DNA from: Apiotrichum sp. Y4204
Lineage: Eukaryota > Basidiomycota > Tremellomycetes > Trichosporonales > Trichosporonaceae
Assembly: GCA_025531455.1 (NCBI GenBank)
Contig: JAMYHL010000018.1
Coordinates: 1-64,000, forward strand
Direction of reading: 5' to 3'
DNA length: 64,000 bases
Positions 35,310-48,300 of the stretch are shown here, piece by piece. Made by a program: the position numbers and the translations under genes. Position 1 is the first letter of the stretch, and every line of letters begins with the position of its first letter. The notes under the pieces are model-generated. The model did not search any database and had not been told where the DNA came from. It saw nothing but the letters and a program-made list of their open reading frames with translations.

Positions 35310-38292
35310 TTAGGCAGATTCCGTGGGCTCAGCGGAAGAGACAGACTCGGGTCCAGCGGACTCGGACACAGCGGCCGAAGGACCGACGGCGGTGACAGAG
35401 GGGCTGGCCTGCGATGAAGGGTTAGCGGCTTCCGAGGAGCCGGGTGCTCCCGACGTGGCGGTCTCCGTGGGGGCGCTGATGGGAGACGAGGGCGTTGCGG
35501 TAGCCGAGGCAGCAGGGGAGTCGAGGAAGCTTTGCACTTCGGCCTCGGCGACTGTGACAGCTGCCTTCGGACTCGAGCCTGGAGTTGCCTTGACGTTGGT
35601 TGGCAGTGGGCCTTCCGCTGACCACACCTCCTCGAGAGGGCGGTTTGCGAGTGCGCTGTACGCCTGAGTGGCCTCGGGGGGCGCTGAGCCGACGCTCGAC
35701 GGACCGGCGGCCGCACTTGTAGGCGCCCCTCCAGCCCCTCCGCCCCCTCCAACCAGGGCGCTTGTCCGGGTCTCCGGGAAGTCCTCGAATGGCGTGACGG
35801 ACACAACCTGCGTGTTTCCCCCGACAATCTGGGTGTATCCAAAGCGGTTCTGGCTGTAGTACGGAACATTCGCGCCGTTGGGACTGTCAAAGGTGGGGGT
35901 GGGTGTGGGTGCCGGCTCCTGGCGCACGACCTTGTTGGGGGCAAGCTTGAAATCGTTGTTGCGGATCTCAAGAGGGCGTTTGTTGCGCGCCTGAGGCGGA
36001 AGCGATCGGCGACGACCGAGTTCGACCTCGTCAACCGGGCCAGTGCACAGTGCCTTCCAGGGTGCCGGCTGTGACATGCTGGCCTTGATCGCGTCGGGCT
36101 GCACCACAACCGCGGCGAGCTTGCCCTCGGACAGATGCCAGCCAATGTGGCAGTGGAGCGGCCACACACCGGGCGTGTCGGTGATAACACGATAGATGAT
36201 GGAGCTGTTGCCTGCGATGGTAATCGTATCGCGCTTGATGGGATTGGGGTTGAGCTGGAGGTTCGGAACTTCGTCCTGGGTGATCAGGCCGTTCTCGCGG
36301 CGGTACATGATGTATCCCGGGCGGCCGTGAAGGTGGTAAGGGTGAGAGAGGCCTCCGTCGCGGTTGTTGATAATGAGATCGACAGCTCCCACACGATCAA
36401 ACGTCAACGATGCGACGCGAGAAGCGTTGAGGGTCAATCCCCCTTCGATCTGTCTCAAGAGCGGGTCGTTGACAAAGTTTTGGAAGCTTGTGAACGTGTG
36501 GGTCTTGTTGCGGTCCGTCGAGTACGGGTTGAATCCAAAGCCAGTGAAGTCGTTGCCCCTGGGATCGATAAAAGATCCAGCGACCGAGTCGAAGCGGAAA
36601 GTGCCGTATGTGTTGGTGGGAGGAATGCCTTCTTCAGGACGCAGAGGCTCAAGGGCGGTTCCGTTTACACCCTCATCGATGTCATGGCACGGCGTATCAA
36701 GGGGATCGGCGCGACCCGTCCAGCCAATAGTTTCTGGCAGTAGGTCGCGCGACCACGCAGTACCGCGATAGTCTGTGTAGCGCAGAACACCCAGGCCTTC
36801 CAACTTGAAACCGTTAAGGATACAGCCTAGGCTGTTAGAATAACTCTGGGTTGCACATTTCACTACTTACCTGCGGCAGCCGTGGCCCTCATCCAGAATC
36901 GGTCGAAGGCTGTTGTATCAGCGTCTGAGGGTCTATAGTCCTCTACTCGGCACTTGACATACAGTTACCCTGGTTGAGGTGGACAACAACAGAGTAGCGC
37001 TGTCCCGGGTCGATGGCGATTTCGCGCAAGTAAATCGGCTTGATCGGCGTGTCGTCGACCTCAATTACCTTGAGGGGGTGCTGGTCAATGGAGAAACGGA
37101 TCTGGGCTAGATGTGAGTAAAAGTGTCGATAGACAAAACTCACCCCTTGAGCCATGGTTGATAAGTCGAAGCCTGATCTTGGAGCCAATGCGACCCTTCA
37201 GCTCGGTCGGGGTGGTGGGGCCGCAACGGACACCCTCCTGGGCGCGGTTGCAGTCTTCCTGGCCCACACCGTTGATCAGGATGGCATCGGGCATCTGGAC
37301 AATGTTCAGGCCGCGGTATCCCTCACCCCACGTGTGAAGGCTCTTGGCAATGAGCTCGGACTGGTCGTGGTAGTGGTCGCCGAGGAAGAGCACCTTGTCC
37401 TCGTCGTAGTCTCCAGGCCTGCCGCGACGCGACTTCTGAAGCGGGTCGTCCCTCGAGTGCACAATGAAGGCACCAAACACTCCGTCGGCTGACATTAGGA
37501 ATAATCTTTGTTGTCCTACTTACCCATGGTGTTGCCGAAGTGGCTGTGGTACCAATACGTGCCAACCTCGCCCACAAGCTGGAACTCGTATGTAAACGTC
37601 TTTCCGGGGCCGATCGGGCACTGGTGAATGCCGGGGACACCATCCATGAAGTTGGTGTGGTTCTGCACGATACCATGCCAGTGGATTGTCTGCGGGGAGT
37701 CGAGGTTGTTCATGACCGTGATGCGCATCGTGTCCCCCTGCCACCCCTCAATAAGAGGACCAGGGAACTGATTGTTGATGGTCTTGAGTTGGCGCTGGAA
37801 CCCCGATGGCGCACCGGCAGAGTACCCGATGTCGAAGAAGTACTCGCGCGTTTGGGGCTGCCGCGGAGGATCATTGAGAGCCACAGTGAACGCGGCAGCG
37901 GCTGCTGAGGCCGTGCGAGCAGGGATTGGCTGCTGAGGATACGTCCAGTATTTGGACTGGGGGAGCTCAGGCGCAACCTTGCTGAGAGTGGGCGGAATGT
38001 CGTCCGGTGAGCCGGTAGTAACGACAGGCGGCGCCGAAGAGACCGTTGTATTGTCTGGGATAACCGTTGTATTGTCTGTAGTGACCGTCGTACTGACCGG
38101 CGCTCCGCTTGTTACTGGGAGTTCGCCGCTGGAGACCGCTGACGGTTCGCCAGTGATCGCCGAGGGAATGGGAGTGCTGGTGGCCACTACACTGCTACCA
38201 CTGATGACCCCCTCACCCCCACTGGGAGTGGTATCATTCTGGGCTGTCACAAGCGCCAACAACAGTAGCGTGGGTACTCGCCAGAGGTTCAT
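35310..38292 (-). CDS. secreted laccase-like multicopper oxidase with long N- and C-terminal extensions
   Basis: Exons 38292-37524, 37488-37144, 37106-36969, 36909-36871 and 36826-35310 give 935 aa against roughly 500-600 for typical laccases. A signal peptide (MNLWRVPTLLLLALVTAQ) is followed by a Ser/Thr/Val-rich spacer to about residue 120. The four copper signatures are present: HWHGIVQ (about 202), YWYHSHFGNTM (about 246), HPYHLHG (about 592) and LHCHIGWHLSEGKL (about 652), with Leu at the usual axial position. The last 270 residues are Pro/Ala/Ser-rich with repeated SPISAP/ATSGAP-like stretches and no GPI-type hydrophobic end. Substrates are likely phenols or diamines. An in-frame Met 11 codons upstream (38325) is a weaker start because it delays the hydrophobic core. 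Confidence 0.9.
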
Positions 38293-41200
38293 GGCGAATG
38301 CCTGTGGGAAGAGTAAGTATGGCATTGTAGGACGTGAAAAACCCTAACGGATGATGACCTACAGATGGATAACCTTGATTGTGATAGGGGTAAGGTGCGG
38401 CAGGGATGGAATGAGTGGGTGAGAGAGTTCGAAACTTGGAGCTGAGTCGCAAAATATGCCGCACGCCTCAAGCTTTATATCTTGTCGCCGGACGATGGGG
38501 TCGATGATGAGATGCAGTTGCGCCAATAAAACTGAGATGGTCATTGAGGGATTACTCTCCACTCTGCTGCTCTTCAGCGCGCTCCCCCCTTCGTTCTCTT
38601 GTCGTCCGGTCGATGCGGGTTCTGGGCATGCCGACGGGCATCTGGCGGAGCCGAGTCGAACATAAACAATGCTGTGAAGGCAGCTCGCACCGCGCCCAGA
38701 ATTGCACGAACGGCGACGCATCCAGCACTGGTGACCGGCAGCGACTCAGTGCCTGTAACCTAGTGGTAACGCATTGCCAGCAACGCGCGTCGCCGTGTAG
38801 TCCGGCGACCACGGTACAAACTGTGTACATGAATCTCAAGTCTCCGCTTGGGCGACGCGCGCCTCGCGTCGGAATTGATGTCGTATCCGGCACGAGAATC
38901 GGCCAGGCACATCGGCATGGGAACTCTACACGTCGTGGATAACGCAAGATGTGCCCGGTCTGTGCCTAACATCCGATGGAGACTGATCCGAGAAAGATTT
39001 TGCCACCGGGTTGTACGACAACGCTGTGCAAGTCAAACCAGTAAAAAAGGTGCCGATATCCAGATATCGCGGACGTCTGCGACAGGAAGGAGAAGGTAAC
39101 TCCGGAGATCGCGCAGTCCTTGATGACACCGCACACACTTGAATCTCCGTCGACGAGTGAAAGGCACATATCACGGCGAGATGATATGCAAAGGGGGTTC
39201 ACATCTTGTGCATTCTTGATCACCTGACCGAATCGCGATGCGGACGGAGTAAATGATTGCTGCGGTGCCAGGCCCCCAATTCCGCATTTTCAAGTCTGTG
39301 GATCATGGTGCTGCTGCTCGAGGAGGAGGCGGCGCTCAAAGGGGAGCATCCCATTGCTCGCAGACGCGTACTTCAGCTGATGGTTCAAAGTGTAACTGAA
39401 CAAGTGGGCCGCTGCAGAGAAGAACAGCCTCATTGCTGTAATCCGCGCGGCTCCCCATGGTTATGACTTCGGAAGCGGACCGGCAACTGTAATGGGTGGC
39501 GGACCGCTGAGTTGTTGCTGTTAAGCATAGTTTCTCAGGGTTCAGCAACAAACCTTACTCAAAACCCACTGGACACGGCGAGGCCGGCCCCATAAAGAGG
39601 CAGTGCCGTATCATCCCGGTCCAACACTGCTTGTGGATTTGGGTATCCGAGTCATGTACACCCTTTGCCGTGCCCAAAAGCCGCCTTTCAAGCTACAAGA
39701 TTGGGAATAATAGATTACTGGGCTTGGGATCCCCTGGTGTCAGGGCGTGAATCTCGGGGAAATGTGCCGAGTCGGCTGCGCAACACGTTTCTGCTCCTAC
39801 TGGGAATAATGCAAGTCATGTGTCCAGCTATAGATTTGCAGGTGCACTGCTATGGCAATGTGGCGATCGCGCAGCACGATTGCGTCAATGTGTTTGCACG
39901 AGCATATCAATGATCGCGTTGGAGCCACTTCGTTTCCTGTCGCCAACGGAACACCAAGAGATAAATGACTCAGCATGCCGGTGCCTAACGCTCCGGAACC
40001 GCCGAAGTCGGGCTATATGGCAACAGTTTTCTCGGCTAAGTAGAGATCTTCGCTGAGAGAGGGAACTCATCTGACATCTTCAGTGACACGTGACGAAATA
40101 CTCGGAGCCGGGAAGAAGCTGTGACGCTGTTGATGCTTTGATCGTTCCGGGACACTGTGGCATTGCCACTCAAGTGTTGACAATGATATGGTTGCATCTC
40201 GTCTAGTCACTCTCAGCCAATGGCAGAAAGACAGATTCGCCACCCGCTCCACAGCATCCTTTCCGAACAGGCGTCCGGATTTGTCTAATACAGACGCTTC
40301 AAAGTGGTACATGGGAAGGATGCACTCGATGGAGTGCACATTAAACATTGAAGGCTTGGGTAAAGCTGTGAATGGTGGTCGTCCCGTCTGCGCGTGCGCA
40401 TCAAAAAATGAGTTACGAACAGCCACGTCTGCCGTATCATACAGTAGTACAAGCTGTACAGTACAGTATTGGTTCTGTTGCACAGGATCCTGGAAAGCCG
40501 AGGCGGGGACACTTGGCGTCGGTGGTCAGTTCGAATGACGCAGAGTCGGGACAATACCTCCCACACGTACTGTTCCTTTGTATCACACCGGCACCTCAGC
40601 GCTTCGTATCGGACTCGGCATCACCAAACACCGGCAGCGGCTGAGCTTGGTTTTTGAGTTAACAGTTAGGATTAAATCTCATACTGTTCGGTTCCGCCAC
40701 ATTCCGCTCTTCATCTCGGTCTTCTTATTGCTCTCACTACCTTGTTCACTCGGACTCACTATGTGCCTCGCATAGCTTTTGGGCTCTGATCACTCAGACA
40801 GCGTCCTTCAAGGTTGTTATGTGGGCAAAGGCGAGGGGACAAAAAGCGAGGGCCACAACGGTGGCAATGGTGGGAAGCGTTTAACAATTCGCATCCATGA
40901 TCAACACCGGCCCAATATGGGTGAATAAGGGAAGCAGGACGTTCCACAGACTGATTCTACCACTTTTCGAACTGACTTGAATGGCATGTGGGCGGGACTC
41001 ACCACGCCTGCGAGAAATGGGTACCAATGTCGCCAAGACTTCCCTTGTTCTCCTCTCCCTATACTGTACATCACATGCAAAAACCTACGGGGTCTCCGCC
41101 TAGTATGCCCAGGTAACAAGAAGCTTTGACAGTGGTAATACTGAATAACTGCGGGGAAGTTGACACAGGGGAACAAGAAACGCGAGCGGGACATTTGAGA

Positions 41201-41839
41201 TCTGCACATCGCATAACGGAACTACAGTACAGAGTCCACAATGTTATACCTTCAGCTGAGTTCCAGCGGCGGAGATCTCTCCGAGTTTACTTCACACCAT
41301 TCGCTAACTTTTGCGGAAGGTTACATACAGTATCTACGTCGGTTGCCGGTATCCGCCGGTATCCGGGAAACGGGACATGAACAATACCAAAAGTGCACAC
41401 GATATGTCCGCGTCGTAATCTTGCTGCGTCCCGGGTCGATCCTATTTAAGATTCATGCATTCCTCGTGGCTAGCCCGACTCCACAATAGCAAGCAGCTGA
41501 CGAGCTTCGTATCGGGCGACGTCATAAGCTGGGCGGTTTGCGGCGGTCCGTCTGCAGCGGTCCGTCTGCACCGCGAGATTATCAGTACAGACGCTTGCTC
41601 ACTCGTCCGTCACCACAAAGACGCAGTTGGCCGAGGCATTCTGCTGTAACAAACACAACTAACACATTGCGCTGGGAGCTCATTGACACGGAGCAATTTT
41701 TGCTACTGCAAATCTCCATCTTTTACTACAGTATTATATCAGCTACAATCTCCGGGGCGTCGAGTCGAGGTTGGTCGATGGGTGTCAACTGACGCTGTTA
41801 AGCACAGTTGGCGCGCCGGATGTGTGCCACGCGATCGAG
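38293..41839. other. 3.5-kb gene-poor region
   Basis: No frame here has the codon bias, splice structure or composition of the genes in this window. It carries TACAGTA/TACTGTA at 40440, 40457, 40462, 41062, 41223, 41326 and 41727, and a 15-nt imperfect tandem repeat (GCGGTCCGTCTGCA) at about 41544-41573. No tRNA or transposon end was recognised. Confidence 0.45.
38473..38479 (-). promoter_or_regulatory. TATA-like element of the multicopper oxidase gene
   Basis: TATAAAG on the minus strand, about 180 bp before the start codon. This is position and sequence only. Confidence 0.4.
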
Positions 41840-42280
41840 TTACTGGCAGACGTTGGAGCCACAGGGGTAGCCGGGCTGGAATCCACCCGAGCCCCAGACC
41901 CACGAGCCGCCGGCGCCGCTTCCGTAGATGTAGTTGGGGTGAGCGCCGACATTCTGGCCCTGGAGGCAAGGGCCGCAGACGTCACCGCCGCCGCCGCCGC
42001 CGCCGCCCTGCCACTTGCCCTTGAACTTCTTGAGGAGTAGAAGTCCGAGCAGGGTGCGGGCCTCGTGCTGGTGGGTCTCGTCGCGCTTGGCGTTCTCGGA
42101 CTTGTACTCTCCGGGGTGGAAGACGCCCTCCTTCATGTAGCCGCCGGGGCCGACGAGGACATCGCCCTCGACGTGGAAGAGTTCGTCGATGGTCTTGTCG
42201 GACGCGAGGTTGGGGTTGGGGGCCGGGGCCGCGAGGGCCATGACAGGGAGGGCGACGGCGAGGAGCTTGGAGAACAGCAT
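41840..42280 (-). CDS. small secreted protein, Gly-rich, cysteine-containing
   Basis: Single exon, 146 aa. A clear signal peptide (MLFSKLLAVALPVMALAAPA) is followed by a charged region (NLASDKTIDELFHVEGDVLVG). A possible Kex2 site lies at NAKR/DETHQHE. Then come a Leu/Lys stretch (RTLLGLLLLKKFKGKWQ), an eight-Gly run, and a C-terminal domain with four cysteines (CGPC, then two in YPCGSNVC) and many Gly, Tyr and Trp. I do not recognise the family. It could be a cell-wall or secreted peptide precursor. A TATAAAAG about 105 bp upstream supports a regulated gene. It stands alone between two gene-poor regions. Confidence 0.75.
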   Translation of the reverse strand: MLFSKLLAVALPVMALAAPAPNPNLASDKTIDELFHVEGDVLVGPGGYMKEGVFHPGEYKSENAKRDETHQHEARTLLGLLLLKKFKGKWQGGGGGGGGDVCGPCLQGQNVGAHPNYIYGSGAGGSWVWGSGGFQPGYPCGSNVCQ

Positions 42281-45200
42281 GGTGATGAAATTGGGTTGAC
42301 GGGTTGAGAGTTGAGGAAGTACCACTTGGTGTTGAGTGGAAAGACTTGACGGATGGAGATGGAAAAGACCACCTCTCGCTCTCCTTTTATATCGTGAAGA
42401 AGGGGATACTGACTGTGGAGTGGCTGTAGATTTCCGTTGAGGCCTTGACAGCCTCCCACTACGCAAGACCGAGCTCTCTCCACCCAACTCGCAAAGGGCT
42501 GCCTGCTCAAGGACGTCAACATCACCTCAGTCCTCCTCCCTCGACATGCCTTACTTCTTTGTACGCGACGTAGTGCGGGCGGTCTTGGCTGTACCTCTCT
42601 GCCCGCATCTCCCATTGAGTAGGCCGAACAAAGACATGGCAAGCAAGGGATTACCGACGTCAACACCCGGTCGCCATGGCAACTGACGCCGATGTGCACC
42701 CCAACGCTGACCACGGGCCAGGACAATACCTCGAAACAGTGAGCAAGGATCCCGGGTGGTCGCTTCTGATAACATTGTACAGCGGCGCAATCCGCAACTG
42801 GCGACGAAGCTGGTTCGTTATCGGTTCCTGGATCGAAACCCGTACCTCTGCTGGACTGAGCTACACGGACAGGAGATCGGGTGCCTTAACCGGTCTGGGG
42901 CGGTTCAAAACGGACTGAAACGTTATCAAAGAGGTTGGTACAAGTGTGATCTCGGAGATTTGTTCCTTGGTTGGGGTGACGATTGACTGCATACTCTGTA
43001 ACTGTAGATTCAGTACATACCCGCAGTAACCTTCAGTCTTCCCGAGTCTACCCTGGGGGTCTGGGGGTGGTTGACGACTGGGAAGTTGGACGTGGACAAA
43101 CAAACTGTCGCGTACTGCTGCAGATCCCTGGATCTCAGTGTTACAATTTGACAGTCGTCGAGCTTCGCTCCAATTATGTACTTCTCTCCGCTTCCCGTTG
43201 ACAAGAGATAACGAAAGTGAAACCTTGTCGATCACCAGACATTCCAGCGGACGGCGTGTCGACGTCACGGGTTTGGCATAACGTCCAGGTACATCAGCGA
43301 GCTACATCATGCCTTTGAACCCAAACGAATGGAGCAACACTAACTTTTTATGACCCGTAGAGTACCTACTGGCGAACATCGGGTCCGTCCTAGCGCATCA
43401 AGTTGCATTGTCTTGGAGGAGTGGGTCACGGCTCGGTGTTGTGACCGCCGCAGCTTCCGAAAAGCGGTCCGAACGAGCATTCCCTTAAGTCCCACCTTAC
43501 CACAAGGTGCGTTGGACACATGGCCCACGGTCATCGGAAACGGTCCGCGAGTGACACAAGTGATGTGCATGTACAGTACTGTAGTACAATTTACAGTAGT
43601 ACCACAATGCCAGGGTATTTTCGCCGTCTCCAAGGTGATCTGAGGATCAAGTCGCCCGCTGCCTATTCGCGTCCGACAGGGGTAGTCACACGTGCCTCGG
43701 AGTCGGACATCGGATCTTGTACGCCGAGAAGATTCCGTTATCATAGACCTCCCGGAAGGGGGTATGTGTGTCGGGTCAAAGGGCCGGTTGGCAGTGAGCG
43801 GTCACGATTCTTTCAAAGCCTGACAGAGAGAGCGGAGGATCAATGACGTCCATAGCTTTGACGGTGATTTGCCCTGGGGACTCTTACATCTCTATATCTA
43901 GAAAGTGGAGCGGCTTCGCATCACCCAAGTCGACTTGAGGCATCGTTGGACAGTGTTCAAAGCCACTGCACCACCGCGAGCCACCAAGATCGGAGTTCAA
44001 ATACACAGTTACAGGCACTGCCGGCCGGCCCTTCCGGCAGACCATGAACACCGGGATGCCCGGGAGAGCCTGTGTGGGAAACGTCAATCTCGGCCGCCGA
44101 GGATGCCAGAGTATTGGGTTGGTTGTTGTTCGCCCAGCATGCTATACAATGAAAAGCGTTGTGGAAAGCGTGGGCTTATGCTTGGTTCCGGTCCCGATGT
44201 GGTGCAAAGGAAACCTTGTCGCTCCACGTACCGGCAACCAATGCATCATCAGTCGTCAGGACTGTGAATTTCACAGACCGCGTCAGCAGGCCCCACAGTT
44301 CAACTTGAGTTAGCCTCCACCGGCCCAAGGTTCGGTCTCCAACAGTTTCTTACACGCATTGTGAGGCGTCGATGGCGCTCTCGTAACGGAGAGGCGGCCA
44401 CAACGCCGTGGGGAGGTCCATGGGCTGCCCGAGGGGGCGCGGGGTGAGGAAAGGGATGGGAGAGAGAATCTGGTGAGCAGAAGTGAGTCCACCGGTGGTG
44501 AGTTATGGTCATCTCCTATCAAACAGAGGCCAGAGGTCAAGCCAAAGTGCTCCCAAGCTGCACAAGGTGTAAGTGGACGCGGCAGCCATGTCAGTTCTCT
44601 GTTCAAACCTCCTTTTAGTGCTCGTGCTGCATTTACTCTACGCCAATACATGCGATAGAGCATTAAGTGCTACGCAAAACTGCCAGGACCAAATTCTGTG
44701 GGTTAGTACGCGCGCCGATTTCGCGGCCTTCCGAGAGACTGAGAGGTGAGGCCACGAGCATGCATCGTTTCTGCTCTGAACACACCCGTACAATGCTGGT
44801 TATCAGCGAAGCGTTGACGCCCATCTCATTGATCACTGACAGTATGGCAGCCTCTCAGACCCATGGCTGGCGATGGCGCGGATGCAGGGAAGCAGTCAAG
44901 TATGTGTACTTCGCGCACTGGCGAGGAGGTGTAGCTATGGGTGACAATGGCCGTTTTTGGCTGATGATGGCCTCTCCACACACTCCAAGCTCCACACACT
45001 CCAAGCTGATGAGTCATAGCAGTATGCCGCAAGTCAAGCACGCAACACGCGCCACGCGCCACGCGTCAAACTGTCAAATAAGCACATGTTCTGTCGCGTG
45101 CAAGTCATGCGAGTCTCATGCTGTTCCCGACCACGCCGGCCATGCCCCATATGGCCGATAAACTTTCAACCGGCTAAACCCCTTGGCCCTCTTGGAAATG

Positions 45201-46343
45201 CGGAGTAAAAGCGGGTGGCCCTGACGCGTTGTGCCATCCAGGTTCAAATGCTGTTGGTTGCCAGATTGGCATGGCTGTCCAGCATGGCCAGCGGTGGCAC
45301 GGTCGCGTGTCGCGAGGTCAGCTGATCAGCATGATCAGTGGATATATATCATGTGGGTGGGGATCAACAGTGTTCAGTGGGGCAACTGCGGATTTTGTGC
45401 CTACCAGCGACAAACAGACCAAGGAGCCGCGGAGACGCCGGAGAGGCCGACCGGGTTCCCGCGGCACGGAGTGTCCCGCCTAGGTGCCAGTACGGCGAAC
45501 GCACCTACATCCACAAAGGCGTGCAGTGCAGCACGTCGAGCTTCAGGTGCCGAAGGGTTAGTGGCCAGAGGGGATGCGGGGTGAGGGGCATGTCACGCGA
45601 GCTTGGCAGTTGGCAAAACCGACGTATCATCATCATTTGTTGACGGGCGTCGGCGCAGTTGCGCAGAAAAATTATTCACAGCCAGCCAAAACATGGCGTC
45701 AGGACGTTGGCACCCCTCTCCGTCTCGCGCGTCGTGTCCCCGTGCCCCGACCATTAACGGCCGGCAGGAGGCATGGATGCCTTTGAGAGCGCGTAGGTAG
45801 ATATAGGATGAAGGATGAGGTTAGCGCTCGCTCCGCTCCGGCTGGCAGGCAGCTCACGGGCCATCGGGAGGGCTTGAATGCGCCAGTGCACGCGTCAGGC
45901 CCTAGTGGGGTCATGTGTTCGGTCCGAAAGTGGACCAGAGAGGTCTCCGAGTCCGACGGTCCGAGAGACAGACGAGTCTAAGATGAGAGGGGGATGTGCC
46001 AGGGACAGGCGAGACAGGCTATCTAGATTGCAATCCGGCTTTTGAGTCGGTCGCTGTTGGCCGATTCCTCGGGCTCGGCTCCTGGTTGGCCGACTTAGCC
46101 CCCCCCCTCTAATCAATCATCACTGTAACTGGACCGGCAAAAACGCCACCCAAGGAGCGCGCTCTGAGCTCTGAGCAATCTGAGAGCTCGATCAAAAGGC
46201 ATACTTATGAGACACGACTCTCACTCTCTTCTAGCATCCTTGTTGTTCCTTTGTCCTCGCTTCTCTTCTACTCGTCTCTCTTCAGCCCGCAACGAACCAC
46301 GAACCCAACTCATCCTCTCGCTCCACACTCCCTTCCCGCGAAC
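42281..46343. other. 4.1-kb gene-poor region
   Basis: No gene-like frame on either strand. Contains TACAGTA/TACTGTA at 43572, 43577 and 43592. A 16-nt tandem duplication (CCACACACTCCAAGCT type) lies at about 44974-45005, with a short CACGCGC repeat at 45047-45064. A C-run (46100-46108) and pyrimidine-rich sequence precede the TrpB gene. Confidence 0.45.
42384..42391 (-). promoter_or_regulatory. TATA box of the small secreted protein gene
   Basis: TATAAAAG on the minus strand, 104 bp before the start codon and just before a purine-rich leader. Confidence 0.5.
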
Positions 46344-48300
46344 ATGACCAAGTCCACCATCGAGTTCGCGCCGATGCCCGACGCCAAGGGCATGTTCGGC
46401 GAGTACGGCGGTCAGCTCGTGCCCCCTCACCTCAAGACTGCCATGGACGAGATTGCCTCTGCGGTGAGTTGGGATGCAGCCGCATGATGGACATTCTGAG
46501 CAGCGAGGACGCCGCTCATTGTGCGCAGTACGAGACCATCATCAAGCGCAAGGACTTCCAGGACGAGCTCCAGCTCCTGCACCAGACCTATGTCGGCCGC
46601 CCATCGCCCATCTTCCACGCCAAGCGCCTCTCCGAGAAGCTTGGTGGCGCTCAGATCCACCTCAAGCGCGAGGACCTCAACCACACTGGCGCGCACAAGA
46701 TGTGAGTTGGGCATCCGGTTACCTGGAACCAGATAGGAGGCGGAAAAAGATGCCGCTCGGAACGATGGCAGATGCTTGGGGTAGTCGGATAAGCTTAAGC
46801 GCACGCCTTACATCGTGTATCTGGCGGCGGAGTATGCCGATGTTCGCAATTCCCGCGGCATCACCGTCGGGGGCCTCGCGGGTCCCCCGTCGTACCGTCC
46901 ACTGCAGTCATGGTCTACTGGAATGCGCACGGTACCATGCATTGCGCGCTGGTCATGTGCTGGTCATGTGCTGCTGCCCTTGCGATCAATGTCGGAACAG
47001 GGGGCTGTACCAGTGGTTTGTGGACATGGAGAAATCATTCGCGAGTCGGAGCCGAGGATGTTTTAACACGACCATGGTCTCGCGATATCGGAGCAGAGGC
47101 TGACGAACAGCAACCACTGCCTTGGTGAGGCACTTCTCGCCAAGTTCATGGGGAAGAAGAAGGTCATTGCCGAGACCGGTGCTGGGCAGCACGGTGTCGC
47201 CCTCGCAACGGCCTGTGCGCTCGTCGGTATCCCTTGCGACATCTACATGGGTGCCGTCGACGTCGAGAAGGAGTCCCCCAATGTTACCAAGATGCGTATC
47301 CTCGGATGCAAGGTCATCTCTGTTACCCGTGGACAGGCAACCCTCAAGGAGGCCGTCGACGAGGCCTTTGAGGAGTACCTCAAGGATCCCGAGAGCATCC
47401 TCTACGCCATCGGCTCGGTCGTTGGCCCCTACCCCTGGCCGGTGAGTACAGTTACGAGACGATGCCCCCGCGTCGCAGCCAACAACCGCCGCGAGACCGT
47501 CGCGAGCTCTCATTGGAAGAGACGGGGAGGACGGATGCCAGGATGCCGGTCTCATCACTGTCCTTTGTGGTGATGATAGACATTGGCTGCGACATCTATC
47601 TGCGCTGCCTTGACCCTGTGGCTGTGGAACCGTGCACTGGCAAGGGCACCGTGGGGCACCGTGTTTTTCCGTGCCGAATCATGGCTTGACTTACTGACAC
47701 CCTCAGATGATTGTCCGTGACTTCCAGGCCATCATCGGTCGTGAGGCGCGTGAGCAGTTCCAGGCCAGGCACAACAAGCTCCCCGACCACGTCGTAGCCT
47801 GCGTTGGCGGTGGCTCGAACGCCATTGGCATGTTCACTGCCTTCCTCGAGGACCCGACTGTTCATCTCGTTGGTGTCGAGCCCGCGGGAGAGGGTGTCGA
47901 CAAGCCCGGCCGCCACGCTGCGACCCTCACAAAGGGCAAGCCGTCGGCGCTGCACGGCATGAAGTGCTACGTGCTTGAGAATGAGGACGGCACACCGGCG
48001 TCAGTCCACTCTATTGCTTCGGGTCTCGACTACCCCGGTATTGGCCCGCAGCACTCGTACCTCAAGGATCTTGGTCGTGTCGACTACGAGTCTGTCGACG
48101 ACAAGGAGACGCTTGACGCGTTCATGACCCTCTCCCGTGTCGAGGGCATCATCCCCGCGCTTGAGTCGGCCCACGCCGTCGCTTGGGCTATCAAGAACGC
48201 CCCCAACCTTCCCAAGGACCAGCACATCCTGGTCAACCTTAGTGGCCGTGGCGACAAGGATGTCGACCACGTCGTTCGTAACTACCCGGAGCTTCTCTAG
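46344..48300 (+). CDS. trpB: stand-alone tryptophan synthase beta chain
   Basis: Exons 46344-46463, 46529-46701, 47111-47441 and 47707-48300 give 405 aa, the size of bacterial Trp[15 protein letters not shown] opens the fold. The PLP lysine is in [21 protein letters not shown] (K97, split by intron 2). [33 protein letters not shown], the phosphate loop [12 protein letters not shown] (about 243) and the C-terminal [15 protein letters not shown] all match. It condenses indole with serine to tryptophan. Most fungi use a fused alpha-beta Trp5; no alpha domain is present here or nearby. Introns 2 (409 nt) and 3 (265 nt) are unusually long. It could supplement Trp5, scavenge indole or serve a special pathway. 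Confidence 0.92.

Noticed and set aside
42790..42880. tRNA-like sequence on the minus strand (TAGCTCAG and GGTTTCGATCC-like boxes)
   Set aside because: No pairing acceptor stem and no room for an anticodon arm between the two boxes.
43350..45161. Several 90-165 codon open frames in the 42-46 kb gap
   Set aside because: They overlap each other on both strands, lack GC3 bias and show no recognisable protein features.
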